DNA of 64,000 bases. Source: Candidatus Hoaglandella endobia. GTDB taxonomy: Bacteria; Pseudomonadota; Gammaproteobacteria; Enterobacterales; Enterobacteriaceae. Under the pieces are notes generated by a model. That model was given only the letters and a program-made list of their open reading frames with translations. It was not told the origin of the DNA and made no database searches. Positions 48,249-58,633 of the stretch are shown here, piece after piece; position 1 is the stretch's first letter; every line of letters begins with the position of its first letter. The translations under genes were made by a program, and so were the position numbers. The stretch lies in NCBI RefSeq assembly GCF_900044015.1, contig NZ_LN999835.1, positions 150,365 through 214,364 on the forward strand, read 5' to 3'.

Positions 48249-48998
48249 ATGAAAAATAATTTTTTTATTTCGCCTGAAGATAATGATCAGGATTGCTCGC
48301 GACAACATATCCGCAGCTTTGTCCTACGCCAGAGACGTTTGAAACAAGGGCAGCAGCATGCGTTAGATACCTTATGGACTACGATGGGGGTAGATTATAA
48401 AGCACAGCCGTTGAGCCTAGATGCGTTGTTTGGACGCGCTACCCCGGTGACGCTAGAAATTGGTTTTGGCATGGGAGAATCGCTAGTAACCATGGCAACA
48501 GCATATCCAGAAAGAAGTTTTTTAGGTATCGAAGTTCACTGGCCGGGTGTAGGCGCGTGTTTGGCTAGCGCGCATAAAGCAGAAGCAAATAATTTGCGCG
48601 TAATGTGCCACGATGCAGTGGAAGTGTTGGAATATATGATTCCGGATCAAGCGTTAGCAATGGTGCAACTCTTTTTTCCCGATCCATGGCCTAAAGTAAG
48701 GCATCATAAACGCCGTATTATGCAGCTACCTTTCGTCGCACTAATCGGACGTAAACTTGCGGACCACGGCATTTTACATATAGCGACTGATTGGCAATCT
48801 TATGCCAAACATATACTGATGGTGATGTCTGTTAACAAGATGTTTCTCAATCTTTCTACCTCTGGGGATTACGTGCCGAGACCTGTAAATCGTCCATATA
48901 CTAAATTTGAACAGCGTGGCCAACGACTAGGGTATAGTGTATGGGATTTAATATTTACTAAAAAGTCAAAAGTTATCAGTAAAAAAACATATGGTTAG
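48249..48998 (+). CDS. trmB: tRNA (guanine-N7)-methyltransferase
   Basis: TrmB makes m7G46 in the variable loop of tRNAs using S-adenosylmethionine. The protein has 249 residues (E. coli 239). The SAM-binding motif reads [13 protein letters not shown] (about residue 70) and the catalytic-region motif [15 protein letters not shown] is present (about residue 143). The start [12 protein letters not shown] is typical. It is divergent from the yggX-mltC pair as in E. coli. Confidence 0.95.
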   Translation: MKNNFFISPEDNDQDCSRQHIRSFVLRQRRLKQGQQHALDTLWTTMGVDYKAQPLSLDALFGRATPVTLEIGFGMGESLVTMATAYPERSFLGIEVHWPGVGACLASAHKAEANNLRVMCHDAVEVLEYMIPDQALAMVQLFFPDPWPKVRHHKRRIMQLPFVALIGRKLADHGILHIATDWQSYAKHILMVMSVNKMFLNLSTSGDYVPRPVNRPYTKFEQRGQRLGYSVWDLIFTKKSKVISKKTYG

Positions 48999-49225
48999 TC
49001 GCTGATAGATACAGACAAAGATGACATTGTTATTATCGAGCCTGAGTCAGGTTATACCTAAATAATTTCTAAAATCTGTTTAGGTAGTAGAGTAGTAGAT
49101 GGTTAGATCTCTCTAAAGAGAAAAGTAGACTGCCGCAGTACTGCAATACAAATAACAATAAGGAAACATTTCTGGCACTAGTAATCTAACCAATATGTTT
49201 ATTAATAGTTTTTTTTAATATCATT

Positions 49226-50359
49226 TTAGATGAAAAGCTCTAGTAGCAGGTTAAGAAAAGACTTTCCTTTATCAGTTACCTGCCAATAATGGGTACTTTC
49301 AGTGATGAAACCGCTAGCTAGCGCTGTATCAAGCGCAGTGCGTACCTTACTTTCATCTAGACCTGTATAGGCAGTAAATTCAGCGCGCGGCGTAGCTTCA
49401 AGTAGTCTAAAGCGGTTCATAAAATACTCAAAAGGTAAATCTGACGGTGCAACTAGATAACGTTGCGATAAATAGTTGTTTCCTTGCATATACCCACGTG
49501 GATGGTGATTTTTTACTGTGCGCATCACCGTACCGTCCAGTTGGGTAAGTTTACCGTGAGCACCGCAGCCAATGCCAAGATAGTCACCGAAACGCCAATA
49601 GTTGAGGTTGTGGTTGCACTGGAAGCCTGCTCTAGCATAAGCAGATATTTCATACTGACAGTAACCAGCAGCCTGTAACAACTGCTTTCCTTTTTGAGAT
49701 ATGTTCCATAAAATATCATCATTAGGTAGCTTTGGAGGCTGAGCCCAAAACAGGGTATTGGGCTCAATAGTCAGTTGATACCAGGATAAATGGGACGGCG
49801 CTAAGACTATAGCTTGCATTAAATCATCGAGTGCCCCCACGAGCGTCTGATCAGGTAAACCGTACATTAAATCAAAATTTACACTACGCAGGCCTAAAGA
49901 AACCGCCTGCTGCGCTGCGCGGTGCGTATCTTGTCCATCATGAATACGCCCAATACTGTTAAGTTTTTCAAGATCGAAGCTCTGCACACCAAGGGAAATA
50001 CGGTTAACTCCAGCTTGTTTATAACCCAAAAAGCGTTCTACATCAACGGTGCCGGGATTTACTTCAATTGTTATTTCGGCGTCTAACATCAGCATTATTC
50101 TAGCGCGGATGCCATCAAGCAGTAATTGTATAGCTCTGATAGAAAGAAGACTAGGGGTACCACCACCAATAAATAATGTATTTACGCCGCGCCCATTAGT
50201 TAATACTATATCATTTTCTAAATCTGTCAGTAAATGGTACACATATTCCAAGTGTGGCATTTTGCCCTTCAGCGTGTGCGAATTAAAATCGCAGTAGGAA
50301 CATTTCTGTACGCACCAGGGAATATGAATATACAAACTTAGCGGCGGTAATTTATGCAT
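49226..50359 (-). CDS. hemW: Heme chaperone HemW (radical SAM protein)
   Basis: HemW (YggW) is a radical-SAM-fold protein related to coproporphyrinogen dehydrogenase HemN; it binds heme and is thought to deliver it to respiratory enzymes. It has 377 residues (E. coli 378). The cluster motif CVQKCSYCDF (CX3CX2C) is near residue 16, and GGGTPS follows near residue 67. It lacks features that would make it HemN. Its Shine-Dalgarno region carries a rdgB-like tail. Hem genes are absent from this window. Confidence 0.93.
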   Translation of the reverse strand: MHKLPPLSLYIHIPWCVQKCSYCDFNSHTLKGKMPHLEYVYHLLTDLENDIVLTNGRGVNTLFIGGGTPSLLSIRAIQLLLDGIRARIMLMLDAEITIEVNPGTVDVERFLGYKQAGVNRISLGVQSFDLEKLNSIGRIHDGQDTHRAAQQAVSLGLRSVNFDLMYGLPDQTLVGALDDLMQAIVLAPSHLSWYQLTIEPNTLFWAQPPKLPNDDILWNISQKGKQLLQAAGYCQYEISAYARAGFQCNHNLNYWRFGDYLGIGCGAHGKLTQLDGTVMRTVKNHHPRGYMQGNNYLSQRYLVAPSDLPFEYFMNRFRLLEATPRAEFTAYTGLDESKVRTALDTALASGFITESTHYWQVTDKGKSFLNLLLELFI

Positions 50360-50361
50360 GG

Positions 50362-50445
50362 TACAGCGTTTTTATTATAATTGTTAGTGTTTTTCTGGTA
50401 GCAGCGTTATGATAGCTCTTCTTTTCAGCGAAGTTAGTCAAGAGT
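50362..50445 (-). pseudogene. rdgB: rdgB 3-prime tail (fossil)
   Basis: In E. coli rdgB, encoding the dITP/XTP pyrophosphatase, lies just before hemW. Here the 141-base gap reads LTNFAEKKSYHNAATRKTL and then TIIIKTLY on the minus strand, running up to hemW. The RdgB end reads [26 protein letters not shown]; the pattern of residues agrees though identity is modest. The body of rdgB and the preceding yggU are deleted. Confidence 0.6.
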
Positions 50446-50500
50446 AGTGTTTCCTAAACAGTTACTTAGAAAGCAACATCTAAATATAGATACATGTTTA

Positions 50501-51052
50501 TTATAAGTCATACCAAATACCAAGAAAAAAATCCATACTAAGATAATTTAGAGCATAGAGAATAAGGATAATGATTATCGACGAATAGTCGATTCCGTTC
50601 ATGTCCGGTAGAATACGTCGAATAGGTTGTGTCAGAGGTTCACTCAATTTGTATAGTAATCGATTCATCTGGCTACGTCCCTGGCTAATCAGGCTTAGCA
50701 GCAAATGAATAAAAATCACTAAAAAAACTAATTTTCCGGCTACCTTCAGCAACGATAACAGACCAACCAGTAAATAAATTGGATCTAGAATAAGCACTCT
50801 TATCTCTATTAGCATCAGTAGCGGAAATTTTATTATCGCCAAAATAATTATCAGCAGCAGAGAGTTATTGTCTAACGGACCAAGATAAGGAATTCTTCGA
50901 CGTAGAGGAATGATAATAAACTGGGTAATTTTGACGATATATTGTGAAAATGGATGATAAAAATCACAACTAACATACTGCATCCAAATACGTAGCAGTA
51001 ACACCATAATATATAGATCAATAAGCGTCTTAATCAAAAACGTCAGCGTCAA
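50501..51052 (-). CDS. yggT: YggT family membrane protein
   Basis: The 183-residue protein consists of two tandem YggT repeats, each with paired membrane helices; DFYHPFSQYIVKITQ in repeat 1 and PLTQPIRRILPDMNGIDYS in repeat 2 are diagnostic. The start is TTG (51052), matching the E. coli MNTLTFL start, with AAGGAC ahead of it. In E. coli it is yggS-yggT-yggU-rdgB-hemW. The family is linked to osmotic or potassium stress and division-site functions, but the mechanism is unclear. Confidence 0.9.
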   Translation of the reverse strand: MTLTFLIKTLIDLYIMVLLLRIWMQYVSCDFYHPFSQYIVKITQFIIIPLRRRIPYLGPLDNNSLLLIIILAIIKFPLLMLIEIRVLILDPIYLLVGLLSLLKVAGKLVFLVIFIHLLLSLISQGRSQMNRLLYKLSEPLTQPIRRILPDMNGIDYSSIIIILILYALNYLSMDFFLGIWYDL

Positions 51053-51688
51053 AGGTAAATGTCCTTAATCAGTTTAAAATTAGATAACTGTGTCTGCTTA
51101 AAGCTCTACTGATATACAGCGCTAGCTTAAAAGTCCTGAAAATACGGAATCACTACTAATAAAAACACCCCACTGCAGTCTACAGAACCAGGATACTGCA
51201 GTCAGTATAAGCCTTAAAATCTATCGATAAGGATTTGATCATACCGATAGTTTCGGTTTAAAAAACCACATCGTTTTCTGTCTATTTTGAATTTATTTTT
51301 TTAGTCCTTAAGTTAAAGCAGGGACATAGCCACGTATACTCCTCTACCAGCTTGTTGAGATGCTGCATAAATAACGCATAGAGCAATGTAGCGATATGTA
51401 AACCGTCAGAATCAATATTTACTTAAATGTAAACTTTACTATAAAATAAGCTGGATTAAATCTTTGCTCTCTAGCTCGAGACACAGCACTACAAAAATAT
51501 CATGCACTTCTTATACAGCTGCTCTTTATTGCAAAATACTGCCACCACGGGTTAATAATTTTCTTTAAAAACTGTTTATTAGGATACACAGGATACTGGT
51601 CCCACGGGTACCTATTTATTATGGTTATACTACCACTAACTGACAGATCTTCCATCCTATTGCAGCTCTCAAACTAGATATGATAACT
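51053..51688. other. yggT-hldE spacer
   Basis: 636 bases without an assignable gene. In E. coli yggS precedes yggT; no clear YggS peptide is readable. CTGCAG-rich repeats near 51170-51203 (CTGCAGTCTACAG and CTGCAGTCAG) form an imperfect direct repeat. The remainder looks like neutral eroded DNA. Confidence 0.4.
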
Positions 51689-53125
51689 TCAGCCGCCATA
51701 TTCATTTTTAATGGTATCGATAATATGGGTAGTTGAGCAACCATCTTCAAAATTTAGTACCCTTACTTCGCCACCATTATCCCAAACTTCTTTACTACCA
51801 GCTATTTGGTACGGCTTATAATCACCGCCCTTAACTAGCAAATCCGGTAACACGTCGGCTATTAAGCGTTGCGGCGTATCCTCGCTAAAGGGCACTACCC
51901 AGTCTACTGCTTTCAGTGCGGCCAAGACGGTCATCCGTTGCGCCAACGGATTGACTGGGCGGCTTTTTCCTTTTTTTATACGTTTTGTAGAATCATCGCT
52001 ATTCACTGCAACAATCAGCCTATCTCCAAGCCCGCGAGCGTTAGCAAGATAGCTGACATGCCCAGCATGCAAGATATCGAAAATTCCGTTTGTCATAACT
52101 ACTTTCTCGCCTCGTTGACGTGCCAGCGCTACTGCCTGCTTCAGTTCTTTTTCGGTCATCACACCAAATTTATGCTTGGTGCGGCCGCGTATTGCATTTT
52201 CTAACTCTATTACACTAATAGTAGAGGTACCCATTTTACCTACTACGACCCCCGCAGCAGCGTTAGCTAGAAAACATGCATCCTCTAGACTATTACCGGC
52301 GGCCAAAGATGCCGCTAATACACCAATAACTGTATCGCCGGCGCCGGTAACATCAGAAACTTTCTGAGCATTGTTCGGTAAATACATCGGATCTTTTCTT
52401 GGCTGCAGCAAAGTCATTCCCTGTTCGGATCGTGTAATCAGCAGAGCCGAAAGATTGTAATCAGCGATGATAGTCATACCACGGCTGACTAACGTCTTCT
52501 CATCCTTACAGGGACCAGCCACCACTTCAAACTCAGATAAGTTTGGCGTCAGTAAAGTCGCGCCGCAATAACGGCTGAAATCAGTCCCTTTAGGATCAAC
52601 TAATACCGGCACGCCGGCGGCCTGTGCCTTGATGATGATCTCACGCACGTGTGCCAGCGCTCCCTTTGCATAATCAGACAGTACTAGCATACTAGCTGTA
52701 GTTAAGGCAGGTTTAATACGCTCTAATAGAGAAGCCGCATCAACATCCTCAAATTCATGCTCAAAATCAATACGAATCAATTGCTGATTACGAGATATAA
52801 CCCGTAATTTAGTGATTGTAGGATGGGTAGCGATAGCGTTTAAATCGCAGATTACATCCCCATTGCTAAGTTGCTCGTTAAGAGAGCGTGCGGCATCGTC
52901 GATCCCAGTTAAGCCAATAAGGTGTGAACGAGCGCCTAATGCAGCGATATTCATCGCAACGTTAGCGGCACCACCAGGGCGTTCTTCAATGGAGTTGACG
53001 TTCACGATAGGCACCAGTGCTTCAGGTGAGATATGCTTGGTTGAGCCATACCAATAGCGATCTAACATTACATCGCCAACAACCAGTACGCACGCTCGGC
53101 TGAAATTAGGCAAGGTTACTTTCAT
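51689..53125 (-). CDS. hldE: Bifunctional heptose 7-phosphate kinase / heptose 1-phosphate adenylyltransferase
   Basis: HldE performs two steps of ADP-heptose synthesis for the LPS inner core. The N-terminal ribokinase-type domain (about 1-318) contains [11 protein letters not shown] and [11 protein letters not shown] with the catalytic Asp; the C-terminal nucleotidyltransferase domain (about 344-478) contains [12 protein letters not shown] (HXGH). The 478 residues match E. coli (477). With HldD, WaaF and WaaC, it makes and attaches heptose to Kdo-lipid A. Confidence 0.96.
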   Translation of the reverse strand: MKVTLPNFSRACVLVVGDVMLDRYWYGSTKHISPEALVPIVNVNSIEERPGGAANVAMNIAALGARSHLIGLTGIDDAARSLNEQLSNGDVICDLNAIATHPTITKLRVISRNQQLIRIDFEHEFEDVDAASLLERIKPALTTASMLVLSDYAKGALAHVREIIIKAQAAGVPVLVDPKGTDFSRYCGATLLTPNLSEFEVVAGPCKDEKTLVSRGMTIIADYNLSALLITRSEQGMTLLQPRKDPMYLPNNAQKVSDVTGAGDTVIGVLAASLAAGNSLEDACFLANAAAGVVVGKMGTSTISVIELENAIRGRTKHKFGVMTEKELKQAVALARQRGEKVVMTNGIFDILHAGHVSYLANARGLGDRLIVAVNSDDSTKRIKKGKSRPVNPLAQRMTVLAALKAVDWVVPFSEDTPQRLIADVLPDLLVKGGDYKPYQIAGSKEVWDNGGEVRVLNFEDGCSTTHIIDTIKNEYGG

Positions 53126-53377
53126 TTAGAATTTGTTCCAAAGAGATCCAATTAATTATTGGCATAATATCACAAACCGTTAAAATTGGCTTTATGGCTA
53201 TTACTACAGTAGGCTTATTACTCATTTTTAACGTAAGCAAGCTGCAATCAGTTTAACCGCCTATAGAAATAGGCTACGTTATAGAACGTATCTTGCCAGC
53301 AGTAACTTTGATACTAGTTTAAGTAGAAGTTATTAAGTAAAACAATAATACATTAGATAATTTTTAGAGAGAAAAAC

Positions 53378-54625
53378 GTGAAAAAATATCTGGTCGGCGG
53401 GGCCGTGCGTGATAAATTGTTGCAGCTCCCAGTTACGGAGAGAGACTGGGTGGTGGTTGGCACAACACCGCAAGAAATGCGGGCGCAAGGTTATCAGCAG
53501 GTTGGTAAAAATTTTCCGGTTTTTCTCCATCCCGAGAATCGAGAAGAGTATGCTCTAGCTCGAGCGGAGCGTAAAGTTGGTCATGGATATACTGGTTTTG
53601 TCTGTCACTTTTCGCCAGAAGTGACATTGGAAGAGGATTTACTTCGCCGAGATCTTACCATCAACGCCATTGCCAGCGACGAGCTGGGCAATCTTATCGA
53701 TCCCTATAAGGGGAAGCAAGATATTTGCCAACGCTTGCTACGTCATGTATCTGACGCCTTTAGCGAGGATTCTCTGCGGTTGCTACGGGTAGCGCGATTT
53801 GCTGCTCGTTTCGCCCATCTCAATTTTCGCATAGCACCAGCAACACTATCGCTCATGCAAAATATGACTACAGAGCTGCCACTTCTTTCCACTGAGCGTG
53901 TATGGAAAGAGACAGAGCGTGCTCTGGCGACCAGAAATCCGCAGGTTTATTTCCAGGTGCTTCGTGATTGCGGCGCACTAAAAATTCTTTTTCCGGAAAT
54001 TGACGAGCTTTTTTTCGTACCGGCGTCGAAAAAATTGCAACCGAAAATTAATATTGGCCTCCATACCTTAATGAGAGTATCGATAGCGGCTAGTTTATCG
54101 GAGGATATTGCTGTTCGCTTTGCCACCCTTTGTCATGATTTAGGTAAGGATATCATCCCCCGCGATCTATGGTCAAGCTATCACAGTCATGGTCAGACAA
54201 GTGTAAAGCTGGTGGAAGATCTCTGCCAACGAATCAAAGTGCCAAATTCATTAAGAGATTTAGCGAAAATAGTAGTTCAATACAATGAACTATTGCACGG
54301 AGCCAAATACCTAACACCAAAAACATTAATTAAGCTGTTTAGTGCTCTTGATGTTTGGCGCCGGCCGAATCGTTTAGAGCAAATAATCATTATCAGCGAT
54401 TCCGACGCGCGCAGGCGCCTATGGTTTAAAAAATATCGGTATATACAAGGTGATTTTTTACGTCAAGCTTATCGCGTAGCGACTTCGATCAGTGCATACG
54501 AGGTGATAGCAGAAGGATTTAGCGGTGCGCAAATTAGCAAAGAACTCAGACTGCGGCGACAGCGAGCGCTGGCTATTTGGAAGCTTCAGCAGGAAAATAG
54601 CGATACCAATAAACAGCAGGATTAA
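53378..54625 (+). CDS. cca: CCA-adding tRNA nucleotidyltransferase
   Basis: Cca adds or repairs the 3-prime CCA of tRNAs. The GTG start at 53378 gives [15 protein letters not shown], as in E. coli. The polymerase motif GGAVRD and DRDWV pair are at the N-terminus, RRDLTINAI near residue 91, and the HD phosphohydrolase motif CHDLGKD near residue 255. It has 415 residues (E. coli 412). At least four tRNA genes in this window lack an encoded CCA, so the enzyme is now essential rather than only a repair enzyme. Confidence 0.96.
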   Translation: MKKYLVGGAVRDKLLQLPVTERDWVVVGTTPQEMRAQGYQQVGKNFPVFLHPENREEYALARAERKVGHGYTGFVCHFSPEVTLEEDLLRRDLTINAIASDELGNLIDPYKGKQDICQRLLRHVSDAFSEDSLRLLRVARFAARFAHLNFRIAPATLSLMQNMTTELPLLSTERVWKETERALATRNPQVYFQVLRDCGALKILFPEIDELFFVPASKKLQPKINIGLHTLMRVSIAASLSEDIAVRFATLCHDLGKDIIPRDLWSSYHSHGQTSVKLVEDLCQRIKVPNSLRDLAKIVVQYNELLHGAKYLTPKTLIKLFSALDVWRRPNRLEQIIIISDSDARRRLWFKKYRYIQGDFLRQAYRVATSISAYEVIAEGFSGAQISKELRLRRQRALAIWKLQQENSDTNKQQD

Positions 54626-55211
54626 AGCTATAGATCTCAGGACAAAATTATATACATAATTCTATTTTAGATATTATTAATTAATAATTGTATGGTTAGT
54701 ATGGGGCTAACGGCTCAAAAATTTTTATAAAATTAATAAAATTAAAATAAAAATTTTAAGAGGGATGCAACAATGATATCAATAGTATTGATTGAATTTT
54801 ATTACTATCATTTGTAGTTTTAATTTATTAAATAAGTAACTTTTATTGATGATATAAACAGGTTCTTTCTTTTACAGAAAGATTAATTATAAAGATTAAG
54901 TTTTTTTTTGCATAAAAAATAAGTATAGCTTTTTTTACCTGAGAAGTAATTTACTTTTAAAAAAAATCTATTTTTTAGTTTTAAAAAAAATATTTTATAT
55001 TTTTTTAAATTTTTATACAAAAATATATTTTGCTGCCGCAGCAATTATTAAATTAATCATCTTAGATTAGATGCTAGCAATTAATAAGTAACTTAGGATA
55101 TAATTTATATATCAGAAATTATCTTAGTTATTCAAACTTAGCTATTAAAAATATTTATTTTAGCAACTAAGATAATTATAAAATAACTAGTATAGTGGTT
55201 GAGATAATAAT
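54626..55211. other. cca-cpxR spacer
   Basis: 586 bases, extremely AT-rich with long A and T runs near 54900-55010. In E. coli cpxP lies divergent from cpxR; no CpxP-like frame is visible. CpxR box repeats (GTAAA-N5-GTAAA) were not found. Confidence 0.45.
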
Positions 55212-55901
55212 ATGAAAACAATCCTTTTAGTTGATGACGACTGTGAATTGACATCTTTATTGAAAAAATTACTAGAAATGGAAGGCTTCAATATCCAAGT
55301 AGCGCACGATGGTGAGCAAGCTTTAAATCAGCTGGATAGTTCCATTAATCTATTACTTCTTGATGTGATAATGCCTCGTAAAAATGGTATCGAGACCCTC
55401 AAAGAACTGCGACAGCAGCACCAGACTCCGGTAATTATGTTAACCGCGCGTGGCAACGAACTAGATCGTGTGCTGGGCTTGGAATTAGGCGCCGACGATT
55501 ATTTACCGAAGCCATTTAATGATCGAGAGCTAGTGGCCCGCATCAGGGCAATATTGCGACGCTCTTACTGGACTGAGCAGCAAAGCGTCGAATCAGGTAC
55601 AACTATAGAGGTGGATTGCTTATGTCTAAAAACTGGTCCTCAAGAAGCAACTTTCGATGGTGCTATACTAGAATTAACTAGTACTGAATTTACTTTATTA
55701 TATTTTTTAGCGCAGCATTTAGGTCAGGTTTTGCCGCGTGCTCAACTAAGCCAGGAAGTATTAGGTAAACGTTTAACTCCCTTTGACCGTGCCATCGATA
55801 TGCATATTGCTAATTTGCGGCGTAAGCTTCCTAAACGGAAGGATGGGCATCCGTGGTTTAAAACCTTACGCGGTCGGGGTTATTTAATGGTATCTGCATG
55901 A
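55212..55901 (+). CDS. cpxR: Response regulator CpxR
   Basis: CpxR is the response regulator of the envelope-stress system. The receiver domain has the acidic pair DDD (residues 8-10), the phospho-accepting Asp in LLLLDVIMP (about residue 51) and the conserved Lys in LPKPFNDRE. The C-terminal OmpR-type winged helix ends FKTLRGRGYLMVSA. It has 229 residues (E. coli 232). The stop overlaps the cpxA start by four bases, so the two are co-translated. All signalling residues are intact. Confidence 0.95.
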   Translation: MKTILLVDDDCELTSLLKKLLEMEGFNIQVAHDGEQALNQLDSSINLLLLDVIMPRKNGIETLKELRQQHQTPVIMLTARGNELDRVLGLELGADDYLPKPFNDRELVARIRAILRRSYWTEQQSVESGTTIEVDCLCLKTGPQEATFDGAILELTSTEFTLLYFLAQHLGQVLPRAQLSQEVLGKRLTPFDRAIDMHIANLRRKLPKRKDGHPWFKTLRGRGYLMVSA

Positions 55902-57310
55902 TTAATAGCTTGGCTGTACGAATTTTTGCTATATTTTGGTTAATTATTATACTAATACTCATGCATATAATTATAGTGATTAAGCTGTATTATCAACAAA
56001 TGATGCCTTTGCTTGATAGCGAACAGCAACAAGGATTGATGTTACAGCAATATGTAAAGACGGCGTTGGACGTGTACCAGGTCAGTGATCGGATGTGGTG
56101 GTGCCGTCTTTTTCTCGCCATAGATAAGTGTGCACCACCCGATCAACGCTTAATTCTAGTCACTAGTAAAGGGTGTGTTATCGGCGCACAACGCAACGAG
56201 ATGCAAATAATCTACAATTTTGTTCGCCAATCGGCGAATACGGATCATCCGAAAAAGAAAAAATACTACTGCACAGAGTGTGTAGGTCCTTTTTCTATAA
56301 GCAATGGCAAAGAGCATTATCAGCTTTATCAAATTCGTTCTCCTAGTAGGAGCACACAGTTGAATTTTATTAATTTATTTTTTGATCACTCTTTGTTCTT
56401 TCTACTGATCATACTGATCATCAGTATGATCAGTATTCTGTTCCTACTATGGCTTACCTGGAGTATAGCTAAACCGGTGCGCAAATTGAAGCATGCTGCT
56501 GATGAAGTAGCATGCGGAAATTTTTGCCATCATCCTGAGCTGGAAGCGGGACCGCAGGAGTTTTTGGCTACTGGCATCAGTTTTAATCAGATGGTGAGCT
56601 CCTTGGAGAGAATGGTTACTGCCCAGCATAGGCTATTGTCAGATATAGCTCATGAATTACGTACGCCATTGACCCGTTTGCAGTTAGCCACGGCCCTTCT
56701 GCGACGTCAGAAGGGCAAGGTAAATAATGAACTTGCTCGCATCGAGAATGAAGCACAGCACCTTGATGCCATGATCAACGACTTACTATTGCTTTCACTT
56801 CATCAGCATAAAAATGAGCTATCACGGGAGGTGCTAAAAGCAAATGAACTTTGGAAGGATGTACTTAATAATGCCCAGTTCGAAGCGGAACAGATGATCA
56901 AAACCCTGGAGATAATTTCACCACCAGATAGTTGGATTTTGCTGGGAAATCCGTCTGCCCTAGACAGCGCGCTCGAGAATATAGTGAGAAATGCTCTACG
57001 CTATTCTCATAAAATGGTAGCTATAGGTTTCAGCGCTGATCATCAAGGTATGACTATCACCGTAGATGATGATGGCCCAGGCGTCAAAGATAAAGATCTA
57101 GAACAAATTTTCAGCTTATTCTACCGTACTGATGAAGCGATAAATCGTAAGTCCAGTGGAACTGGACTGGGACTAGCAATTGTAAAAACTGCTGTGATAC
57201 ACCATCATGGTTGGGTAAAAGCAGAAGATAGCCCACTCGGGGGGCTGCGGCTGATAATTTGGCTACCGCTGCTGCCTAAAAATTACGGTTATTCTTATAA
57301 CTTATTTTAG
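55898..57310 (+). CDS. cpxA: Sensor histidine kinase CpxA
   Basis: CpxA senses misfolded envelope proteins and phosphorylates CpxR. It has 470 residues (E. coli 457): membrane helix 1 (about 8-30), a diverged periplasmic domain, helix 2 (about 163-190), a HAMP linker, the H-box LLSDIAHELRTPLTRL (His about 252), the N-box NIVRNALRYS, and the G-boxes DDDGPGV and GTGLGLAI. A perfect 31-base palindrome encodes part of helix 2. All kinase motifs are complete. The ligand-sensing domain is the least conserved part. Confidence 0.93.
   Translation: MINSLAVRIFAIFWLIIILILMHIIIVIKLYYQQMMPLLDSEQQQGLMLQQYVKTALDVYQVSDRMWWCRLFLAIDKCAPPDQRLILVTSKGCVIGAQRNEMQIIYNFVRQSANTDHPKKKKYYCTECVGPFSISNGKEHYQLYQIRSPSRSTQLNFINLFFDHSLFFLLIILIISMISILFLLWLTWSIAKPVRKLKHAADEVACGNFCHHPELEAGPQEFLATGISFNQMVSSLERMVTAQHRLLSDIAHELRTPLTRLQLATALLRRQKGKVNNELARIENEAQHLDAMINDLLLLSLHQHKNELSREVLKANELWKDVLNNAQFEAEQMIKTLEIISPPDSWILLGNPSALDSALENIVRNALRYSHKMVAIGFSADHQGMTITVDDDGPGVKDKDLEQIFSLFYRTDEAINRKSSGTGLGLAIVKTAVIHHHGWVKAEDSPLGGLRLIIWLPLLPKNYGYSYNLF
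56404..56434. repeat. Perfect 31-base palindrome in cpxA
   Basis: Arms ACTGATCATACTGAT and ATCAGTATGATCAGT (15 bp each) flank a single C. It encodes residues about 169-179 in the second membrane helix, where hydrophobic content matters more than exact sequence. The unit TGATCA recurs inside each arm. Confidence 0.92.
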
Positions 57311-57410
57311 TTACTAAGTCAGTAACGACAGAGAAAGTAAGAATTATTCCCTATTCAACTAGTACGCAGACACTAGTTTTTATCTTACAATTCATCAACT
57401 AGCTTAGTTT

Positions 57411-57514
57411 TATCTAGCATGAAACCCCTCTTCCGAGGGCCGATCGCTAGCCGGTCTATCTACTCCCCGGACTGGTACACCAGCAGCCTTGGTATGGGTA
57501 GGTACTGAGCATAA
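57411..57514 (-). pseudogene. cysE: cysE 3-prime fragment
   Basis: Downstream of gpsA, in the E. coli position of cysE (serine acetyltransferase), the minus strand reads LCSVPTHTKAAGVP, then VRGVDRPASDRPSEEGFHA. The E. coli CysE end reads PVPPHTTAAGVPARIVGKPDSDKPSMD, so the match is clear. Only about 35 codons are left, and no catalytic residues remain. Cysteine synthesis from serine by this route is therefore lost unless another copy exists. Confidence 0.85.
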
Positions 57515-57579
57515 TAAGTTACAATTAGGGAACATAATGCTCGCCTATTCTTTTATTATTTATTGCTGGTTAAACGAAT

Positions 57580-58599
57580 TTAACCGCCGAGTCTTTCCTC
57601 TTTTTGCGCACTTTCTAGTAGCGTAAGAGCTGCTTGATACGCATTCTTTTTTTGGTAAAGTACCTGGTAAATCTGCTCGGCAATAGGCATTCTTACATTA
57701 TAACGACCAGCAAGCGCTAGCACCTCTTTAGTATTGTGGAAACCCTCTACTACCTCCTGACCGATAGAGTCTTGAGCAGCCCGTACCCCGGTGCCTTGCC
57801 CCAGTAACATACCGAAACGTCGATTACGAGATTGGTTATCAGTACAGGTAAGCACAAGATCGCCAAGACCTGCCATGCCCATAAAATAACTGGCCTTTAC
57901 TCCCATTGCCTCACCTAAACTCGACATTTCTGCCAGTCCACGTGTAATCAGTGCGGTACGCGCATTGGCACCAAAACCAATACCGTCAGAAATACCGGCA
58001 CCGATAGCGATAACATTTTTTACCGCTCCGCCCAACTGGACGCCGACCAAATTATGATTTCTGTAAATCAGAAAACTTTTTTTACAATGTAACAATGCTT
58101 GCAAATCGGTGCTAAAATTGGCGTCGGTAGCAGCAAGCGCAATAGCTGTAGGTAAACCGGCTGCTAGCTCGCGCGCGAAAGTCGGTCCAGACAATACAGC
58201 TAACGGTATTTGGCTACCTAGTATTTCACGCGCAACATCCTGCAACAGACGGCCGGTTTCTGCCTCTAGCCCCTTGGTAGCCCAGGCAATACGGGCATCC
58301 TGACGTAAATGCGGTTTTAACTGTGCAAGCACCTGTCCGAACACGTTACTGGGAACGACAATCAATATATTGCGGCTAGCGGCAAGCGCAGTTGGTAACG
58401 ATGATTCTAGATGCAGCATCGTTGGAAATGGCACATCAGGTAAAAAGGCCTGATTGCAGCGTGTTACCTCCAGCGTCTGGATATGAGAAGGGTCATGGCC
58501 CCAAAGAAGTACTTCATGACCGTTACGCGCTAAGTTGATAGCGAGGGCTGTACCGTACGATCCGGCACCGATAATTGTCATTGAAGCATTTACGGTCAT
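57580..58599 (-). CDS. gpsA: Glycerol-3-phosphate dehydrogenase [NAD(P)+]
   Basis: GpsA reduces dihydroxyacetone phosphate to sn-glycerol-3-phosphate for phospholipid synthesis. It has 339 residues like E. coli. The dinucleotide fold shows [11 protein letters not shown] (about residues 10-20); the catalytic Lys region is [14 protein letters not shown] (about 190), and [13 protein letters not shown] follows. One residue is inserted in GQEVVEG relative to E. coli. It sits between a secB fossil (upstream) and a cysE fossil (downstream), i.e. the E. coli secB-gpsA-cysE operon with only the middle gene alive. Confidence 0.96.
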   Translation of the reverse strand: MTVNASMTIIGAGSYGTALAINLARNGHEVLLWGHDPSHIQTLEVTRCNQAFLPDVPFPTMLHLESSLPTALAASRNILIVVPSNVFGQVLAQLKPHLRQDARIAWATKGLEAETGRLLQDVAREILGSQIPLAVLSGPTFARELAAGLPTAIALAATDANFSTDLQALLHCKKSFLIYRNHNLVGVQLGGAVKNVIAIGAGISDGIGFGANARTALITRGLAEMSSLGEAMGVKASYFMGMAGLGDLVLTCTDNQSRNRRFGMLLGQGTGVRAAQDSIGQEVVEGFHNTKEVLALAGRYNVRMPIAEQIYQVLYQKKNAYQAALTLLESAQKEERLGG

Positions 58600-58633
58600 G
58601 ATTGTGTGACTTGATCCTGTTAGGCTTAATTCT

